Part shown: one piece after another, positions 18,460 to 27,504 of the stretch
How positions within the stretch are numbered: the first letter of the stretch is position 1
How the letters are laid out: every line of letters starts with the position of its first letter
Origin: Sipunculus nudus
Taxonomy: Eukaryota > Annelida > Sipuncula > Golfingiida > Sipunculidae
Direction: 5' to 3'
DNA: 64,000 bases
NCBI GenBank assembly: GCA_026874595.1
Contig: JAPPUL010000068.1
Location: 1,439,001 to 1,503,000 of the forward strand
Position numbers and translations under genes: made by a program
The notes under the pieces: model-generated
Told to the model about the DNA's origin: nothing
The model's input: the letters and a program-made list of their open reading frames with translations, nothing else
Database searches by the model: none

Positions 18460-18954
18460 ATGCCAAGCTATTCATTTGATATAGTATCGAAAGTAGACAA
18501 ACAAGAACTTCAAAACGCATTAAATCAAACGACAAAAGATATAAAGACTCGTTATGATTTTAAGGGCAGTAAATCTGATATAGAGTTTAACCAAAAAGAA
18601 AACTTTATAAACATCCTAGCAGACGATGACCTTAAATTAAAAAGTATAGTAGATATATTAAAAAGCAAATTGGTAAAAAGGAAAATACCCTTAAAGGCAA
18701 TGCACTATAATAAGGCAGAAGATGCAAGTGGAGGGATGTTAAGACAGCGTGTGGATATACAATCAGGCATAAAAAAAGAGAAGGCAAAAGAGATAGTAAA
18801 ATACATAAAAGGAACAAAACTAAAGCACCAGAGTCAGATACAAGAAGACATGGTAAGAATAAGCGGAAAGAACAAAGACGAACTTCAGGATATAATATCG
18901 AAGCTAAAGGAAGCGGATTTTGGAATACACATAAGTTTTGAGAACTACCGTTAA
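18460..18954 (+). CDS. yajQ: YajQ family nucleotide-binding protein
   Basis: The 164-residue protein is full length for the YajQ/UPF0234 family: SYSFDIVSKVDKQELQNA start, TRYDFKGSKSDIEF near residue 30, and the C-terminal TKLKHQSQIQ and RISGKNKDELQ blocks. Members bind nucleotides; in some Gram-negatives they bind cyclic di-GMP and act with transcription factors. It lies 45 bases after tRNA-Glu, and read-through from the tRNA promoter is possible since no terminator is seen between them. Confidence 0.9.
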   Translation: MPSYSFDIVSKVDKQELQNALNQTTKDIKTRYDFKGSKSDIEFNQKENFINILADDDLKLKSIVDILKSKLVKRKIPLKAMHYNKAEDASGGMLRQRVDIQSGIKKEKAKEIVKYIKGTKLKHQSQIQEDMVRISGKNKDELQDIISKLKEADFGIHISFENYR

Positions 18955-18966
18955 AGAGCCAGATAA

Positions 18967-19010
18967 AGAGATTTAAAAAAAGAGATTTAAAAAAAGAGAT
19001 TTAAAAAAAA
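18967..19010. repeat. Three tandem copies of a 14-bp unit
   Basis: The unit agagatttaaaaaa occurs at 18967-18980, 18981-18994 and 18995-19008, with the last copy extended by two A. It fills the gap between the yajQ stop and the oxidoreductase gene and is probably a slippage product. Confidence 0.85.
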
Positions 19011-19046
19011 AGTAAAGAAGATGAGCCAAGAGCTTCATGATAAACT

Positions 19047-20108
19047 ATGTACAAAGCAGGGATAGTGGGACTTGGCAGGATAGGGACATTGTTAGAGGGG
19101 GATGAGCTTAGAGAAAAGCCCTCAAGCCACGCAGGCGGCTGCACAAAACACGAGAAGATAAAGCTAGTAGCAGGCTGCGATACTAATTTAGAAAGACGCA
19201 AAGAGTTTGGAAGGGTATGGAATATAAAGCCCGAAAGAATATATAAAACCTCAAAAGAGCTAACCGAAAAAGAGCAACTAGACATACTAATAGTCTCAAC
19301 GCAGGCGAAATATCACTATGAAGTTGTAAAGGCGGGATATGGGATAAAGGTAATAGTTTGTGAAAAGCCTTTGTCGGAGTCGTTGCGGGATGGGGGGAAG
19401 ATGGTATTAGAGGCTGAGCTGGCGGGCAGTTATTTGGTGGTAAACCATGAAAGGCGTTTTTCATCAGACTATATAAAGGCGAAAGAGCTTGTAAAAGAGG
19501 GTGCAATAGGGAAGCTTTTAGGGATACGGGGCATCTTAAACACGATGGGTGAGGGTGGGAGTCTTGCAGGAGGAGGAGTATTGCTGCATGATGGGACCCA
19601 TTTATTTGACCTGTTTCGTTATTTTACTGATAGTGAGGCAAAGCTTATAAAAAGCGTGCTTACAAGTGATTATGGAGGACATGGGCTTGTGGTAATGGGC
19701 AATGGTGTACACACAACGTTTAGTGTTATGAGCGGGTGTAAATACTTTAGTTTTGTGCTAAACCTGATAGGGACGGAGGGCCAAATAAACATAGGAAATG
19801 GGATACAAGAATATTTTGTAAACAAAGAAAGCAGATATTACGAAGGTTTCCGAGATTTGGTAAAGGTGGAGTTCCCAAACTATACATATAAGCCACAATT
19901 TTATAATATATATGAAGAGGTAGTAAGGTATTTAGAAAGGGGTATTAGAGTTAGTTCAAGTGGGCGTGATGGATACAAATCGCTTGAAATGATATATGGA
20001 ATATATTACTCAAGCCTTGAGGGAGTAGTTGTGAACTATCCGATGGATTTTGAAGAGGCGGGATATATGGATTTTGAAGATATAAGAAGGCGTTTAAAGG
20101 CTAGTTAA
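19047..20108 (+). CDS. Gfo/Idh/MocA family NAD(P)-dependent oxidoreductase
   Basis: The 353-residue protein has a Rossmann nucleotide-binding motif GLGRIGT at residues 8-14, the EKPLS motif of the family near residue 110 (the Lys is catalytic), and a helical then sheet C-terminal domain with HDGTHLFDLFRYF, where the His is a likely catalytic residue. Members act on sugars, inositols or N-acyl sugar derivatives; the substrate cannot be told. It begins 92 bases after yajQ. Its last 31 bases are duplicated just downstream. It may be co-transcribed with thiL. Confidence 0.82.
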   Translation: MYKAGIVGLGRIGTLLEGDELREKPSSHAGGCTKHEKIKLVAGCDTNLERRKEFGRVWNIKPERIYKTSKELTEKEQLDILIVSTQAKYHYEVVKAGYGIKVIVCEKPLSESLRDGGKMVLEAELAGSYLVVNHERRFSSDYIKAKELVKEGAIGKLLGIRGILNTMGEGGSLAGGGVLLHDGTHLFDLFRYFTDSEAKLIKSVLTSDYGGHGLVVMGNGVHTTFSVMSGCKYFSFVLNLIGTEGQINIGNGIQEYFVNKESRYYEGFRDLVKVEFPNYTYKPQFYNIYEEVVRYLERGIRVSSSGRDGYKSLEMIYGIYYSSLEGVVVNYPMDFEEAGYMDFEDIRRRLKAS

Positions 20109-20166
20109 GCCTGTAATGCATCCTGTTGAAATCCAATTTTGAAGATATAAGAAGGCGTTTAAAGGC
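20071..20166. repeat. 31-bp direct repeat at the 3' end of the oxidoreductase gene
   Basis: The 31 bases at 20071-20101 (the last codons of the oxidoreductase gene) recur exactly at 20136-20166, 65 bases later and before thiL. This small duplication resembles in style the larger prpE tail duplication. Confidence 0.9.
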
Positions 20167-20199
20167 CATGTAGTTTAGAATAGTAATAGTGGTAAGACA

Positions 20200-21216
20200 T
20201 TGAAAAAGGGAGAATTTGAGTTTATAGAGGCTCTTAAGGGGCTTGGAATAAGTCATAATTTGGGTAGGGGTGAGTTTGGGATAGGTGATGACAGTGCAGT
20301 ATTGGGCTATAAAGACGACAGAGTATATCTAGCAACTACAGACATGTTAATAGAAGGTATACACTTCAGGCACTCTGATATATCGATGAGAGACCTTGGA
20401 TATAAGAGTGTGGCGGTTAATTTGAGTGACATAGCGGCAATGGGGGGGATAGGAGAATATATAATGCTATCGCTTGGGATCCCAAAGGGTTTGAGTGATG
20501 AGGATGTACTTAGCTTTTACGAAGGGGTATCTGAGATAGGAAGTATGTATAACCTGGGGTTAATAGGCGGTGATACAAATAGGTCGGGGCATGATTTCAT
20601 TATAAATGTAACAGTAATTGGTAGTTGTAGGATAGATAAGGTATTATATAGGTCTAATGCAAAGGTAGGAGATAGTATTTATGTAACTGGGACTTTAGGT
20701 GATAGTGGTGCGGGTTTTTTGCTACTTGATAAATATAAAGACATAGAAATAGACGTTAAAACAAAGACATATTTATTAAATCGTCATAAAAGGCCAAGTC
20801 CGCGTATTTTTGAGATGGCATATTTAAATAACGTCTGTCCGAATATAAGATCTTGTATAGATATAAGCGATGGTCTTGCTAATGATTTATTTCATATACT
20901 TACAATGTCATCTTCAGTGTCATCTTCTTTAGGTGCGATTTTGGATAAGGATAAATTACCCTACTCAGAGTCATTATCTATTTTTTGTGATGCACGCAAC
21001 GTTGATAAATATAGTATTATACTAAATGCAGGAGAGGATTATGAACTTGTATTTACACATGAAAATGATATATCTAACGATATAATTAACTGCTTTATAA
21101 AAGATTTTAATGTATTCTTAACAAAGATAGGAACAGTTTGTGAGGGTGGTTATTATCTTCAAGATAAAGACAAAAAGACTGCAATAATTTTAAGGGGACA
21201 TGATCATTTTAAATAA
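20200..21216 (+). CDS. thiL: Thiamine-monophosphate kinase
   Basis: ThiL phosphorylates thiamine monophosphate to thiamine diphosphate. The 338-residue protein has the PurM-like ATP-binding features: GIGDDSAVL near residue 27, ATTDMLIEGIHF with the Asp, the AVNLSDIAAMGG motif near 72-83, GLIGGDTNRS near 125, and the CIDISDGLANDL motif near 227. The start codon is TTG at 20200; I see no in-frame ATG that keeps the N-terminal region. No other thiamine genes are in the window. Confidence 0.87.
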   Translation: MKKGEFEFIEALKGLGISHNLGRGEFGIGDDSAVLGYKDDRVYLATTDMLIEGIHFRHSDISMRDLGYKSVAVNLSDIAAMGGIGEYIMLSLGIPKGLSDEDVLSFYEGVSEIGSMYNLGLIGGDTNRSGHDFIINVTVIGSCRIDKVLYRSNAKVGDSIYVTGTLGDSGAGFLLLDKYKDIEIDVKTKTYLLNRHKRPSPRIFEMAYLNNVCPNIRSCIDISDGLANDLFHILTMSSSVSSSLGAILDKDKLPYSESLSIFCDARNVDKYSIILNAGEDYELVFTHENDISNDIINCFIKDFNVFLTKIGTVCEGGYYLQDKDKKTAIILRGHDHFK

Positions 21217-21260
21217 TGTATTTTCTTATATGTTTATTATCCCTATATGAGACTTTTATA

Positions 21261-21596
21261 TTACTCTACAAAAGAGTATTTTACTAAGGAGCTTTTATAA
21301 TAATATTGTTTTACATCATCACGTTTAACAACTATTTGAAACTTAGTGATTTCTTGTAATATGCCTTTTTCTTCAGTACCATCAGACAATTTTAAAATGA
21401 TTTCTTTCTCTTTATACTGTTCTAAGATGTTTTCTTCATGTCCTGCCAAGTTCATAAGACGGCCAACACTTTTTTTAAGGCGTCTTACATCTTCTTTTAG
21501 CTCTTCTAAGTCTTTGTTTTGTCCGGAGCTTGTAACACCCCTAGATACTACTGCACCTTTAGGGCGTATTTGTATCTTTTCACGTTCTTTGTCCAT
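21261..21596 (-). CDS. Small protein with C-terminal Hfq-like (Sm) domain
   Basis: The 111-residue protein has a Lys/Gln-rich tail and short coiled coil (about 25-45), followed by a stretch (about 57-110) that reads like an Hfq Sm fold. A short helix (ENILEQYKEK) leads into IILKLSDGTEEKGILQEITKFQIVVKRDD, shown here only as a position range 67-95. A final KQYYYKSSLVKYSF matches the Sm2 position of Hfq, though the conserved YKH is YKS. It could be a divergent RNA chaperone or another Sm-like protein. It converges on thiL with a 44-base gap. Confidence 0.55.
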   Translation of the reverse strand: MDKEREKIQIRPKGAVVSRGVTSSGQNKDLEELKEDVRRLKKSVGRLMNLAGHEENILEQYKEKEIILKLSDGTEEKGILQEITKFQIVVKRDDVKQYYYKSSLVKYSFVE

Positions 21597-21816
21597 ATAA
21601 TACTTCCCCTTATTATATATTTACATTTATATATTTGTGTCGTTGTTTTTTATCGTTTGTTTTATTGACTAAGATTAGCCTTTTTATTTATACATCCTTA
21701 TATCCTCTCGTTTTATAATAAGCTCATTTGATAGTAAATATATTTAGATGTATCTTAAAATGTTTCTATTTAGTCATTAAAGATACAATAATATCCTTAC
21801 TTTTTGTGTTCTGGTT

Positions 21817-24111
21817 TTACTTTTTCTGGTTTTGCTTTCGATTGCTTTTTGACTTGCCTTCTACTTCTTTCATGAATCGTCCCCATAATGGTGCTGCAAC
21901 GTTACCTCCATACTGCTTTTTGCCAAGTGTTAAATCCTCATCAAAACCAATCCATACAACTGTTGCAAGCTCTTTTGTATATCCTGCAAACCATGCATCC
22001 TTTCCATTCTGACTTGTCCCCGTCTTGCCCGCAGCCTCCCCTCTATAACCAACATTATCAACTGCACGTCCAGTTCCTTCTTTTATAACCTTAGAAAGCA
22101 GTTTTGTCATAATCCTTACATCTCGCCTTTTTATAAGACGTTTCCTTTTAGCTTTTACTTTATTTTTGCGATTATCTAGGATTATATTGCCGTACCTATC
22201 TTCTATCAATAAAATACTTTGGGGCACTACATTATAACCGCCATTTGCATATACTGACATCGCTTTACACATATTATAAGGACTTACATCCGTTGTCCCA
22301 AGCGATATTGATATATGTTTACCAAACTTATTTTTTGGTATCCCAAGAAGCGGCGAGGCAAAATTTATTACTGCTTTGACTCCTATTTGTTTTACAAGTT
22401 TTACCGATACTACATTTATTGAATCTTTTAGTGCCTCCGCAAGTGTTACCGCTCCTTTGAATGTATTATTATAATTCTTTGGCTCCCAATATTCATTTGC
22501 ATGCTTATCAAATATCTTTAGCGGTGAATCGTTAATTATGCTCTTTGGACTGTAACGTCTTGTCTTTAATGCTGCGCCGTATACAAAGATTTTAAATACT
22601 GAACCTGGCTGCCTTCTTGAAAATACTCTATTTACACGGTTTTGTGCACTGAACTTACTTCCTCCGACCATGACCTCTATGGCTCCTGTTTGTGGCTCCA
22701 TCGATATTATCGCCCCTTCAACCCGTAAGTCTTTATTTTCTCTTTCAAGCTCTTTACGATTCTCTTCCAAAAGCACATTTAATTGGTTTATACCAAAGCC
22801 CGTTGTTATAAGACTAAGCTTTTTAAGCTCCCTTATAAAGCCTCGGAGCTTATAAAGCCTTTTTTTGTGGCTACTAAAATCTACCCTTCCCTTAGTCATC
22901 AGTATGTTTATGAACTGTGCAGTTTTACCATATTCTCGCTTTATCTTTTTATATAACCTTTTGTTTTCTCTATTAAATATCTTATCTTGTCTTTTTAATT
23001 GTTCTCTTAATAACTTTTGGGCTATTTGTTGCTTCCTTAAGTCTAAAGTTGTGTATACCTTTAATCCCCCTTTGAATATCATGTCTTTTATTATGCTATC
23101 TATCTCATTGTCTAGTTGCTCTTTTGGTAAGTTCTTTGTCGATTTTATGTTATTTGCTATCTCGTAGTATAATTCCTCTTTGAATAGCCTTTGAAGCTCA
23201 AGCCTTATATATTCTGAGAAGTAGGGCGCTTTGTCTATACGGTAATCAAGGGCTTTTCTTTTCCCTGTTAATATTGTATTGTTCATGTTTTGCCATAGCG
23301 TTTTATAGTCTTTGTAAGCAGTGTTTTTAGTGAATAAGCCAAGGTTTATTAGTTTGGTTATAACGGTTTTATGTTTATTCATTGCTTTTTGCGGATAATT
23401 TATTGGTGAGTATTTAGTTGGTGCTGACAGGATTAATACAAGTAAGGCTGATTGGACTTTGTTTAGATGCTTGGCGCTAATGCCAAAGAAGAACTTAGAC
23501 GCTGATTCAACTCCGTATATACCATGTCCAAAATACATTTGGTTTATGTACTTTTCAAGTATTTCTTTTTTGCTGTACTTCTTTTCAAGCTGGAAAGCAC
23601 GTCCAAGCTCTTTTATCTTCCTTTCTAAAGTCTTCTCTCGCGTTGTGTAGATTATCTTTGCCATTTGTTGGGTTATGGTACTGCCGCCCTCTATTATAGA
23701 AAGTTCTTTTTTTGCTATACTTACTTTTAGGTTGTTTTTAAGTGCCCTTATTATACTAAAGGGGTCAATTCCTATGTGGTTATAGTAATTAGCATCTTCT
23801 ATTGCAAGGAGCACCATAAGAAAATCTTTAGGAAGCTCGTGTAACCTTATTATTTCTCTTTTATGGGTGAAGAATTCTGTTATCTTTTCTCCATGTGTGT
23901 CATATAATGTTGTTGGCAGATTGTAGAAGCTTATGTCGTATAGTCTATCTATCGAGGCATCATCTTTTTTCATTGCCCTTATTATCTTACCTGATATGTT
24001 TCCAAGCAGTATAGAAAATATTAAAAATAGGACAACAAGAGCATATTCAAGGCCTTTTAAGATTCTCTTGTAAGAGGCTTTGCTGATACGTTCGTTTGTT
24101 CTATGTTTCAT
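21817..24111 (-). CDS. Class A penicillin-binding protein (PBP1A-like)
   Basis: This 764-residue bifunctional peptidoglycan synthase is anchored by one N-terminal TM helix (about 20-43). The glycosyltransferase (GT51) domain (about 65-245) has catalytic E105 in LLAIEDANYYNH and the EGGSTITQQMAK motif at 141-152. The transpeptidase domain has the active-site S504xxK507 in RQPGSVFK, S564-N566 (SIN) and K696-S700 (KTGTS). All key residues are present, so it should be active in the periplasm. It extends 450 residues before the transpeptidase core, with a basic linker (about 370-430). It is not obviously in an operon; the gap to the Hfq-like gene is 220 bases. Confidence 0.92.
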   Translation of the reverse strand: MKHRTNERISKASYKRILKGLEYALVVLFLIFSILLGNISGKIIRAMKKDDASIDRLYDISFYNLPTTLYDTHGEKITEFFTHKREIIRLHELPKDFLMVLLAIEDANYYNHIGIDPFSIIRALKNNLKVSIAKKELSIIEGGSTITQQMAKIIYTTREKTLERKIKELGRAFQLEKKYSKKEILEKYINQMYFGHGIYGVESASKFFFGISAKHLNKVQSALLVLILSAPTKYSPINYPQKAMNKHKTVITKLINLGLFTKNTAYKDYKTLWQNMNNTILTGKRKALDYRIDKAPYFSEYIRLELQRLFKEELYYEIANNIKSTKNLPKEQLDNEIDSIIKDMIFKGGLKVYTTLDLRKQQIAQKLLREQLKRQDKIFNRENKRLYKKIKREYGKTAQFINILMTKGRVDFSSHKKRLYKLRGFIRELKKLSLITTGFGINQLNVLLEENRKELERENKDLRVEGAIISMEPQTGAIEVMVGGSKFSAQNRVNRVFSRRQPGSVFKIFVYGAALKTRRYSPKSIINDSPLKIFDKHANEYWEPKNYNNTFKGAVTLAEALKDSINVVSVKLVKQIGVKAVINFASPLLGIPKNKFGKHISISLGTTDVSPYNMCKAMSVYANGGYNVVPQSILLIEDRYGNIILDNRKNKVKAKRKRLIKRRDVRIMTKLLSKVIKEGTGRAVDNVGYRGEAAGKTGTSQNGKDAWFAGYTKELATVVWIGFDEDLTLGKKQYGGNVAAPLWGRFMKEVEGKSKSNRKQNQKK

Positions 24112-24289
24112 GTATTTTGTCTATCTTTTAATAACTTTTATAACAGAGCTAAAGTTGTTTATAGTTTATTTTTTTTATTGGTAAATATTTTTATTCTATG
24201 TTTTGTAATTGTTATATTTTATATGCTTTGTTTCTTTTGATTTTTAGAGACGAAGCCCAATATTTTATTTTGGAGTATTTTATAAACTA

Positions 24290-24838
24290 ATGGACGCTCG
24301 AGTTTTAATTCCTTTAGCTGATGGTTTTGAAGATATTGAGGCTTTTACGGTGATTGATGTTTTAAGGCGCGCTGGTGTTTCTCTTTTGACTGCAGGTACT
24401 GCTTTTGGATATATTAAAAGCAAATGCAATGTTAAGGTTATTCCAGACATCAACTTAGATGATGTGTCCAAAGACATGCTTGCTAATATTGAAATGATTG
24501 TACTCCCTGGAGGGCTTGAGGGTGCTAATCATCTTAAAAATGATAAACGTGTAAGGGAAATTATTAATGCTTTGCATGAAAAACAAAAGTATATATCAGC
24601 AATCTGTGCGGCTCCTACAGTATTATCTGCTATTGGACTAACTGATGGAAGGAAAGTTACCTCTTATCCTTTGTTTAAAGAGCAGTTTAAAAACTACTCA
24701 ACAGAAAAAGTAATAGTAGATGGTAACCTTATAACAAGTCAGGGCCCTGGTACATCGATGGATTTTGCTTTTACTGTTTTGGATGTTTTATGTGGTGAGT
24801 CTAAAGTTTTGGAGATAAAAAAACAAATGCTTGTTTAA
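24290..24838 (+). CDS. DJ-1/PfpI family protein
   Basis: The 182-residue protein is full length for the DJ-1/YajL branch: DGFEDIEAFTVIDVLRRAGV start with Glu17, the LPGGLEGANHL loop, and a nucleophile-elbow Cys106 in YISAICAAPTVL. YajL-type proteins are linked to protection of proteins from oxidative or carbonyl stress. The GTSMDFAFTVLDVLCG end also fits. It is transcribed towards the suf operon, with a 166-base gap, and may or may not share its transcript. Confidence 0.85.
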   Translation: MDARVLIPLADGFEDIEAFTVIDVLRRAGVSLLTAGTAFGYIKSKCNVKVIPDINLDDVSKDMLANIEMIVLPGGLEGANHLKNDKRVREIINALHEKQKYISAICAAPTVLSAIGLTDGRKVTSYPLFKEQFKNYSTEKVIVDGNLITSQGPGTSMDFAFTVLDVLCGESKVLEIKKQMLV

Positions 24839-25004
24839 GCCCTGTCCTGTCTAAGTAAACATATTCCTTTCATTTTTTAAAATCAACCTTTAGCATTTTC
24901 AGATTATTTGCTTATCTTTAACTATGGTGTAGGTTTTGTAGTGTTTTGTAAGTACCTATGTAAGTAAAAGAACGTACATAAATATATAAATTAGGAAGTG
25001 TTTT

Positions 25005-26459
25005 ATGGCAGGAAATGATAGTGAAGTTTATGATATTGTAGAAAAGCAAAAAGACTATAAATATGGATTTGTTACTGAGGTTGAGAGTGATACCTTACCT
25101 CCTGGCTTAAATGAAGACGTTATAAAGGCCATATCTAAAAAACGGGATGAGCCTTCTTTTATGCTTGATTTTCGTCTTAAGGCTTATAAGAAGTGGCAGA
25201 CAATGAAGCTACCAAAGTGGGCATTGGTAAACTATCCTGAGGTAGACTTTCAAGAGATATCTTATTATTCAGCACCAAAGAAGAAAGAGAAGTTAGAAAG
25301 TCTTGATGAGGTGGACCCTGAGATACTAAAGACTTTTGATAAGCTTGGGATACCGATAGAAGAGCAAAAGCGGCTTTCTAATGTTGCAGTTGATGCAGTA
25401 TTTGATAGTGTTAGTGTAGCAACTACATTCAAAGAAAGGCTTGCGAAAGAGGGTGTAATATTTTGTTCGATGAACGAGGCTATGCATGAGCATCCGGAAC
25501 TAATTAAAGAATATCTGGGGTCAGTTGTTCCGGTTGGTGATAATTTTTATGCAGCCTTAAATAGTGCGGTTTTTACAGATGGTTCATTTGTTTATATACC
25601 GCCGAATACAAAGTGTCCTATGGAGCTTTCAACTTACTTTAGGATAAATACAGAAGGGTCGGGGCAGTTTGAAAGGACTTTGATAATATGCGATGAGAAA
25701 AGTTATGTATCTTATCTTGAAGGGTGTACAGCGCCTGTATTTGATACAAATCAGTTACATGCTGCAGTGGTAGAGCTAGTAGCTTTAAATTCGTCCGAAA
25801 TAAAGTATAGCACTGTACAAAATTGGTATGCAGGTGATGCAAAGACAGGTAAGGGGGGAATATATAACTTTGTGACAAAACGGGCAAAGTGTGAAGGGGT
25901 AAATTCAAAGGTTTCATGGACGCAGATTGAAACGGGTTCAGCAATTACATGGAAATATCCAAGTTGCGTATTGAAGGGAGACAATTCAAAGGGAGAGTTT
26001 TACTCGGTAGCTTTAACAGGGGGCTTACAGCAAGCGGATACAGGAACAAAGATGCTACACCTTGGGAATAACACAAAGTCTGTAATTATATCGAAAGGGA
26101 TATCCTCGGACAAGGCAAGCAATGCCTATCGTGGGCTAGTTAGAATATCTAAAAATGCAAAGAACGCGCGTAACTATACTCAATGTGATAGTATGCTTGT
26201 GGGCGATGAATGTAGTGCACATACATTTCCCTACATACAAGGGATAAGTTCAACAAGTCATCTAGAACACGAGGCATCAACTTCTAAAATATCCGAAGAA
26301 CAGCTTTTGTATTTTCAACAAAGGGGAATATCAAGAGAAGAGGCGATAAGCAGTATAATAAATGGTTTTTGTAAGGATGTTTTTAATCAGCTACCGATGG
26401 AATTTGCAGTTGAAGCGACAAGGTTACTTAGTCTAAAGCTTGAAAACAGTGTAGGTTAA
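25005..26459 (+). CDS. sufB: Fe-S cluster assembly scaffold SufB
   Basis: The 484-residue protein is the scaffold subunit of the SufBCD complex on which Fe-S clusters are built in the cytosol. SufB hallmarks are [17 protein letters not shown] near residue 205, the YLEGCTAP segment with the core Cys, [19 protein letters not shown] near 298, and the late [17 protein letters not shown] containing cluster-related Cys and His. An aggaag ribosome site precedes the ATG. It heads the sufB-C-D-S-U operon; no SufR/IscR regulator gene is adjacent. Confidence 0.95.
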   Translation: MAGNDSEVYDIVEKQKDYKYGFVTEVESDTLPPGLNEDVIKAISKKRDEPSFMLDFRLKAYKKWQTMKLPKWALVNYPEVDFQEISYYSAPKKKEKLESLDEVDPEILKTFDKLGIPIEEQKRLSNVAVDAVFDSVSVATTFKERLAKEGVIFCSMNEAMHEHPELIKEYLGSVVPVGDNFYAALNSAVFTDGSFVYIPPNTKCPMELSTYFRINTEGSGQFERTLIICDEKSYVSYLEGCTAPVFDTNQLHAAVVELVALNSSEIKYSTVQNWYAGDAKTGKGGIYNFVTKRAKCEGVNSKVSWTQIETGSAITWKYPSCVLKGDNSKGEFYSVALTGGLQQADTGTKMLHLGNNTKSVIISKGISSDKASNAYRGLVRISKNAKNARNYTQCDSMLVGDECSAHTFPYIQGISSTSHLEHEASTSKISEEQLLYFQQRGISREEAISSIINGFCKDVFNQLPMEFAVEATRLLSLKLENSVG

Positions 26460-26684
26460 AGTGATAGGCAAAGAGAGTGGTAAATCATAAATATACGTTA
26501 AAGAAGAAATAAAAGAAGAACAAAATGGCATAATAATGTCATATAAATCATATAAAGAAGTAGATATTACTTTGTTGTAAACGCATCAAGGCAGTTGATG
26601 TACAAATGATGTACAAATAAAACTAAATGTACAAATAAAAATGAAGTAATATAGTTTAAAGAGTTTAATAGAGAGAATAAAAAA

Positions 26685-27425
26685 ATGCTTGATATAAAAG
26701 GACTTTTTGCAGGATATGAAGGAGAGAAGATATTAGAAGGAATAACGCTTAATGTTAAAGCAGGCGAGATACATGCGATAATGGGCCCTAATGGTTCGGG
26801 TAAGAGCACCTTATCGAAGGTTATAATAGGGCATCCTGATTATGAAGTAACTAAAGGAAGTATAACTTACGATGGGAAAGATTTACTTGATGTTGAAGTT
26901 GAGGATAGGGCACTTAAGGGTATATTTCTAGCGTATCAATATCCTGTTGAGATACCGGGAGTGAACAACGCGGAGTTTCTGCGCATGGCATATAATTCAC
27001 AGTTGAAAAGTCGCGGTGAGGAGGAAGTGGATCCGTTAGATTTTGCAGATATACTTTCTGAGAAGATGGAATTACTTGGGATGGATGAAAAGTATATGGA
27101 AAGGTCAGTAAACGATGGATTTTCTGGAGGGGAGAAGAAAAAGAATGAGATATTGCAGATGGCGCTATTAAGGCCTCGTCTTTCTATATTGGATGAGATA
27201 GATTCAGGACTTGATATAGATGCTCTTAAAGTGGTATCAAGCGGGATAAACAAAGTTCGTAATAAAGATAGTGCAATAGTGGTGATAACGCATTTTCCTA
27301 GGATATTAGAATATATAACACCGGATGTGGTACACGTAATGGGAGGCGGCAAGATAGTCAAGTCAGGGGATAAAGAGCTTGCGCATGCACTTGAAGATAA
27401 GGGGTATGATTTTTTATTAAGGTGA
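26685..27425 (+). CDS. sufC: Fe-S assembly ATPase SufC
   Basis: The 246-residue ABC-type ATPase energises conformational change of SufB-SufD. It has Walker A GPNGSGKST at about residues 35-43, the Q-loop YQYPVEIPG typical of SufC, the signature FSGGEKKKNEI and Walker B SILDEIDSGLDIDALK with the SufC-specific Asp-rich end. It lies 225 bases after sufB, the largest gap in the operon, with an AT-rich leader that could hold an internal promoter. Start ATG at 26685. Confidence 0.95.
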   Translation: MLDIKGLFAGYEGEKILEGITLNVKAGEIHAIMGPNGSGKSTLSKVIIGHPDYEVTKGSITYDGKDLLDVEVEDRALKGIFLAYQYPVEIPGVNNAEFLRMAYNSQLKSRGEEEVDPLDFADILSEKMELLGMDEKYMERSVNDGFSGGEKKKNEILQMALLRPRLSILDEIDSGLDIDALKVVSSGINKVRNKDSAIVVITHFPRILEYITPDVVHVMGGGKIVKSGDKELAHALEDKGYDFLLR

Positions 27426-27504
27426 TAGTTATAATGGCAGAGATGGTATGATGCAGGATGTGATATAGAGGATGGTAAGTAACAAGTTAAAAAGAGGGAA
27501 GATG

